Shown here one piece after another: positions 31,728 through 34,328 of a stretch of 34,328 bases of DNA. Position 1 is the stretch's first letter, and the number at the start of each line of letters is the position of its first letter. Source of the stretch: Oscillospiraceae bacterium (GTDB taxonomy: Bacteria > Bacillota > Clostridia > Oscillospirales > Oscillospiraceae); the NCBI GenBank assembly GCA_022792945.1, contig JAAWBZ010000003.1, positions 1 through 34,328 of the forward strand, read 5' to 3'. Under the pieces are notes generated by a model. The model made no database searches. It saw only the letters and a program-made list of their open reading frames with translations, and was not told where the DNA came from. Both the position numbers and the translations under genes were made by a program.

Positions 31728-32168
31728 TCAGCCGGCAACGATGCCGGCCCGTACCACGCCGTCCTGGCGGCTGATCTGTTTGAGAAGCTCCTCCACGGGG
31801 CATAAAAGATCCGTGGTCTCCGCCGAGATGGCCACCATGGCCGCGCCGCTGGTGGGGATGGACTGGTTGATGGTGAGGATATTGGCCCCGCACTGGGCGA
31901 ATACAGAGAGAATGGCGGACAGCAACCCCGCCCGGTCCAGCAGGATCAGCTGGAAGGTGATGATGCGCCCGGCCATGAGGTTCTGGAAGGGCGCGATGCT
32001 GTCGCGGTACTTATAAAAGGCGCTGCGGCTGAGACCGGCGGTACGGGTAGCCTCGCCCACAGTGGCGGCCTCGCCGGTTTCCAGCAGGCGCTTGGCCTCC
32101 GCCACCTTCCCATAGACCTCCGGCAGGGCGGCGGCCTCCACGATGTAGTATTTCGGCGCTTTGTTCAA
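31728..32168 (-). CDS. ACT domain-containing regulatory protein (UPF0735 family)
   Basis: A 146-aa protein with a short N-terminal helix-turn-helix-like part (ATVGEATRTAGLSRSAFYKYRDSI, about 34-57) and a C-terminal ACT domain (about 68-140: ITFQLILLDRAGLLSAILSVFAQCGANILTINQS). ACT domains bind amino acids; UPF0735 members are often next to hom or pheA and are thought to sense the pathway product. The start is TTG 32168 with GGAG eight bases upstream. It is the first gene of the ACT-Fe-ADH-hom operon, with a 41-nt gap to the dehydrogenase. It may provide the amino-acid sensing that the short hom lacks. Confidence 0.9.
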   Translation of the reverse strand: MNKAPKYYIVEAAALPEVYGKVAEAKRLLETGEAATVGEATRTAGLSRSAFYKYRDSIAPFQNLMAGRIITFQLILLDRAGLLSAILSVFAQCGANILTINQSIPTSGAAMVAISAETTDLLCPVEELLKQISRQDGVVRAGIVAG

Positions 32169-32193
32169 GATATCAACTCCAAGTGTCTTTATG

Positions 32194-32211
32194 CTGTGCG
32201 CATCTGTGCGC
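32194..32211. promoter_or_regulatory. Direct/inverted repeat in the leader of the ACT-ADH-hom operon
   Basis: CTGTGCGC occurs twice (32194-32201 and 32204-32211), a period of one helical turn. The same bases hold an inverted repeat GCGCA/TGCGC (32198-32211, loop TCTG). It lies just downstream of the -10, a position suited to an operator. Confidence 0.35.
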
Positions 32212-32222
32212 GATATGGAGTT

Positions 32223-32251
32223 ATCCTATCACAATTCGGCGAAAAAAGCAA
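32223..32251 (-). promoter_or_regulatory. Promoter of the ACT-ADH-hom operon
   Basis: On the minus strand TTGCTT (32251-32246) and TAGGAT (32228-32223) are 17 nt apart, with TGA before the -10 (extended -10). The predicted leader is about 50 nt. Confidence 0.55.
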
Positions 32252-32344
32252 GGGGGCGAGTGCCTTGTTTTTCACCGCGCGGCACGCTGAGGACAGCATG
32301 CCCTACCAGGACAGGGGCGGAGCAAAGAGTGGCGCCGCCTGCAA

Positions 32345-32383
32345 AAAAGAGACGCCGGAGAACTCCCAAGCAGGGTTCTCCGG
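32345..32383 (-). terminator. Intrinsic terminator downstream of the deaminase gene
   Basis: A 9-bp perfect stem (32355-32363 with 32375-32383) is followed on the minus strand by TCTTTTTT (32352 downwards). It lies about 195 nt after the deaminase stop, so the transcript carries a long structured 3' tail. Confidence 0.6.
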
Positions 32384-32576
32384 ACCTCTCCTGACTTTTT
32401 TGAACGATATGAGGAATTTCGCGGCCTGCGGACCGCGACCAGAGGCGCTGCCTTTGGACTCCGCGGCCTTTGAAAAGGCCGGCGAAACTTTTGATTACGC
32501 CCTACGGAAAGTGCGGCGCTTTGCATAATTCGCCAGAATTTCCATATGCTGATCTATGGGACAGGCCGCGCGCTCT
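32384..32576. other. Non-coding 3' region between deaminase stop and its terminator
   Basis: No supported gene lies here. An open frame at 32196-32528 on the plus strand has no Shine-Dalgarno and runs through the terminator and repeats, so it is not called. The stretch holds the triple hairpin at 32419-32481. Confidence 0.6.
32419..32481. repeat. REP-like cluster of three adjacent short palindromes
   Basis: Three hairpins are packed head to tail: TCGCGG/CCGCGA (32419-32438), CCA-AGGC/GCCT-TGG with one mismatch (32439-32457), and CGGCCTT/AAGGCCG with a TGAA tetraloop (32464-32481). The arrangement resembles intergenic repeats I recall from related gut Firmicutes, but I cannot confirm copies elsewhere. 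Confidence 0.45.
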
Positions 32577-33011
32577 TCACAGCGCTCCGTTTTCCCGATA
32601 ACGCTCCCAGCCCCACCAGCCTGGCATCAGCGCCTCCAGCGTCACGGTCTCCCGCTTTGCGTAATCCGTCAGGATCTCCAGATGCCGGTTTTCCGGGGAG
32701 AGCTGCAAAAAGAACTCCCGGCACGCGCCGCAGGGCATCCCGCTGCCGCCTCCGCTGGGCGGGGTGTCCCGAAAGGCCATCAGCCGCCGGACCACCGTCT
32801 GACCGCTGCGGGCATACATTTGCAGCGCTGCTACCCGCTCCGCGCACAGGTCCATAACCCCGCAGGCGCTCTCCACGCAGAAGCCCGTGTAAATTTCCCC
32901 GTTTCCGCTCTCCAGCGCACACACCACGTGGCGTGCGTACAAAAAAGGCGATACCGCCGCCGGCCGGTACTGCGTCCGTGCCGCCTCATACAGGCGTTCC
33001 CAAATGTCCAT
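32577..33011 (-). CDS. Cytidine/blasticidin-S deaminase-like protein
   Basis: A 144-aa zinc deaminase of the CDA fold. The zinc site is complete: Cys56-Ala-Glu58 (Glu58 as proton shuttle) and Pro93-Cys94-x2-Cys97. True cytidine deaminases have an Asn-x-Glu motif that holds the ribose; here the matching place reads FCVE (Cys45, Glu47), so the Asn is lost. The C-terminal part (LEALMPGWWGWERY) resembles blasticidin S deaminase more than standard Cdd. It may deaminate a nucleoside-like compound or an antibiotic, or be a divergent cytidine deaminase. ATG 33011 has GGAGG about ten bases upstream. It is divergent from ytvI across 80 nt. Confidence 0.85.
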   Translation of the reverse strand: MDIWERLYEAARTQYRPAAVSPFLYARHVVCALESGNGEIYTGFCVESACGVMDLCAERVAALQMYARSGQTVVRRLMAFRDTPPSGGGSGMPCGACREFFLQLSPENRHLEILTDYAKRETVTLEALMPGWWGWERYRENGAL

Positions 33012-33038
33012 TTTTTTCGTCCTCCATTGTTTTTGTCG

Positions 33039-33067
33039 ATAATACCACAATTTCGGCCGCCCCGCAA
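33039..33067 (-). promoter_or_regulatory. Promoter of the deaminase gene (extended -10)
   Basis: On the minus strand TTGCGG (33067-33062) and TATTAT (33044-33039) are 17 nt apart, and TGTGG precedes the -10, as at addB and apgM. Confidence 0.55.
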
Positions 33068-33091
33068 GCGGCCTGGAAAGGAGGCTCCGCC

Positions 33092-34156
33092 GTGAAGCGG
33101 ACCAAGATCATCCGCACCGTGCTCATCGTCCTGGCCGCGACGGCGGCGCTTTGGGTGGTGGCGGTGTTTCTGCTGCCGGTGGTGCTGCCGTTCCTCATCG
33201 CCCTGGCGGTGGCGCGGCTGGCCCAGCCGCTGGTGCGCTTCCTTCAGCGCCGCGCGGCCCTGCCCCACTGGCTGGCCTCGGGAGCGGTGGTGCTGGGGCT
33301 CTTTACGCTGCTGGGGCTGGGCCTCTGGTGGCTGGCTAAGAGCGTCTTTGGCGAGCTGGTCCGCTTCACCCAGGCCCTCCCGGCCCTACTGGAGTCCCTG
33401 GCCGCTCCCCTCTCCCGTCTGCGCGGCTGGCTGGAGGAGCTGACCGCCCGCGCGCCGGATTTCCTGGGGGACTCCCTGCGCGAGGGCATTGACGGCCTCT
33501 TCGAGAATGGCTCGGTGGTGGCGGAGAAGGGCTACGGGGCACTGTTCTCCCTGGTCAGCGGCGTGGTGACGGGCCTGCCGGACCTGTTTCTCTTCCTGGT
33601 AACCACTGTGCTGGCCAGCTTCATGGTCTGCGCGCAGTATGACGCTCTCTGGGCCTGGGCGGAGCGGCAGGTGCCGGCGGCATGGCGGGAGAAAGCCAAA
33701 ACGGCGGCGGATAGCCTCCGCACCACGCTGGTGGCCTGGCTCAAGGCGCAGCTGAAGCTGATCGGCATCAATTTTTTGGTGCTGACCATGGGGCTGATGA
33801 TCCTGAACGTGGACTATCCCTTCCTCTTCGGCGGCCTGATTGCCCTGATCGACGCCCTGCCGGTATTCGGCACCGGGACAGTACTGCTGCCGTGGAGCGT
33901 CCTGCGCTTCCTGCGGGGAGACGCGCGGCGCGGGACGGGGCTACTGCTGCTGTACGGGGCAACCTACCTGACCCGCACAGTGCTGGAGCCGCGGCTGGTG
34001 GGCAAACAGATGGGCCTCCACCCGCTACTGACGCTGCTGGCGCTGTACGCGGGCTACCGGACTCTGGGCGTACTGGGCATGATCCTCTTCCCCATCGGCG
34101 CGCTCCTCATCAAGCAGTTCTGGGACCACGCCCCACGCCATGACGTGCCGCACTGA
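33092..34156 (+). CDS. ytvI: Sporulation integral membrane protein YtvI (AI-2E transporter family)
   Basis: A 354-aa polytopic membrane protein of the AI-2E/PerM family. Hydrophobic segments include two at the N-terminus (about 8-45), one near 65-90, and a cluster from about 150 to 345. The block LVAWLKAQLKLIGINFLVLTMGL, then DALPVFGTGTVLLPW and RTVLEPRLVGKQMGLHPLLTLLALYAGYR, identify the YtvI branch, which is linked to sporulation in Bacillus and Clostridia. The transported substrate is unknown. GTG 33092 is chosen because AAAGGAGG (33077-33084) lies seven bases upstream; the frame is open further left but crosses the deaminase gene. A terminator follows about 100 nt downstream. Confidence 0.9.
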   Translation: MKRTKIIRTVLIVLAATAALWVVAVFLLPVVLPFLIALAVARLAQPLVRFLQRRAALPHWLASGAVVLGLFTLLGLGLWWLAKSVFGELVRFTQALPALLESLAAPLSRLRGWLEELTARAPDFLGDSLREGIDGLFENGSVVAEKGYGALFSLVSGVVTGLPDLFLFLVTTVLASFMVCAQYDALWAWAERQVPAAWREKAKTAADSLRTTLVAWLKAQLKLIGINFLVLTMGLMILNVDYPFLFGGLIALIDALPVFGTGTVLLPWSVLRFLRGDARRGTGLLLLYGATYLTRTVLEPRLVGKQMGLHPLLTLLALYAGYRTLGVLGMILFPIGALLIKQFWDHAPRHDVPH

Positions 34157-34198
34157 CCTCCTGACGGCATGGCCGCAATCAACCGGATATATCTTCTC

Positions 34199-34229
34199 TT
34201 GACAAAGGGAAACAGAAAACTAATAACAT
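34199..34229 (+). promoter_or_regulatory. Possible promoter downstream of ytvI
   Basis: A consensus TTGACA at 34199-34204 is followed by an AT-rich stretch with TAACAT at 34224-34229, but the spacing is 19 nt and the -10 is weak. A terminator comes about 26 nt later, so any transcript would be very short. Confidence 0.25.
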
Positions 34230-34254
34230 AATAGGCTGTCAACCTTACACAAAG

Positions 34255-34287
34255 CACCGCTTCCAACAAAATCGGAGCGGTGTTTTT
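34255..34287 (+). terminator. Intrinsic terminator downstream of ytvI
   Basis: CACCGCT-T-CC (34255-34264) pairs with GGAGCGGTG (34274-34282) with one bulged T, followed by TTTTT. Confidence 0.85.
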
Positions 34288-34328
34288 GTATGTGTTCTGG
34301 ACATCGTGACCAGAAGCGCCCCCGCCCG

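Noticed and set aside
32196-32528. 110-codon plus-strand frame in the region between the ACT gene and the deaminase
   Set aside because: It starts within the ACT-gene leader, has no Shine-Dalgarno box, and runs through a terminator and three palindromes.

Overview
The window looks like core chromosome from a GC-rich, spore-forming member of the Clostridia, most likely Oscillospiraceae (the Flavonifractor/Oscillibacter/Pseudoflavonifractor type). Three things point that way: sporulation and germination genes (spoVAD, spoVAE, spoIIR, ytvI), Firmicute markers (addAB, ireB, an archaeal-type phosphoglycerate mutase), and GC-rich genes separated by AT-rich promoters with Shine-Dalgarno boxes of the AGGAGG type. 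There is no rRNA, tRNA, CRISPR array, phage or intact insertion sequence. The genus call is inference from gene content.

Layout. 1-1319: 3' part of pheT. 1429-1674: ireB, with its own promoter and terminator. 1909-3117: a 96-aa protein of unknown function, then a secreted SH3/NlpC-P60 peptidase. 3235-4800: spoVAD, spoVAE and a 40-aa Asn/Gln-rich peptide gene. 4842-11685 (minus): addB-addA. 11781-15833 (minus): apgM, a DUF1015 gene, ispE and spoIIR, closely packed with short gaps or overlaps down to ispE. 15979-16203: a small DUF378 membrane protein. 16252-20329: a divergent pair, a zinc-ribbon/Ig-like membrane protein (minus) and a Ser/Thr kinase with an FN3-type ectodomain (plus). 20380-23214 (minus): an MBOAT O-acyltransferase and a DHHW-family partner. 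23466-27993: an ABC ATPase and a giant FtsX-type permease with a long extracellular heptad-repeat coiled coil. 28095-28871: a DeoR-family regulator. 28872-29288: gene-free, but rich in secondary structure, including a 183-nt near-continuous imperfect palindrome. 29289-32168 (minus): ACT-domain protein, Fe-dependent alcohol dehydrogenase and homoserine dehydrogenase. 32577-33011 (minus): a cytidine/blasticidin deaminase-like enzyme. 33092-34156: ytvI.

How the genes may work together. spoVAD/E act in dipicolinate transport in the spore, spoIIR signals from forespore to mother cell, and ytvI is a sporulation membrane protein. The kinase, its zinc-ribbon neighbour, the MBOAT/DHHW pair, the coiled-coil ABC permease and the NlpC/P60 protein all face the envelope. 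The kinase could in principle act on IreB, a kinase substrate in other Firmicutes, but nothing in the sequence proves that.

The best leads for something undescribed are the FN3 kinase with its divergent partner, the equal-armed coiled-coil ABC permease, the Asn/Gln-rich micro-protein behind spoVAE, and the long palindrome at 29034-29216. Boundaries, promoters and RNA folds were worked out by eye. No homology search or folding program was run.
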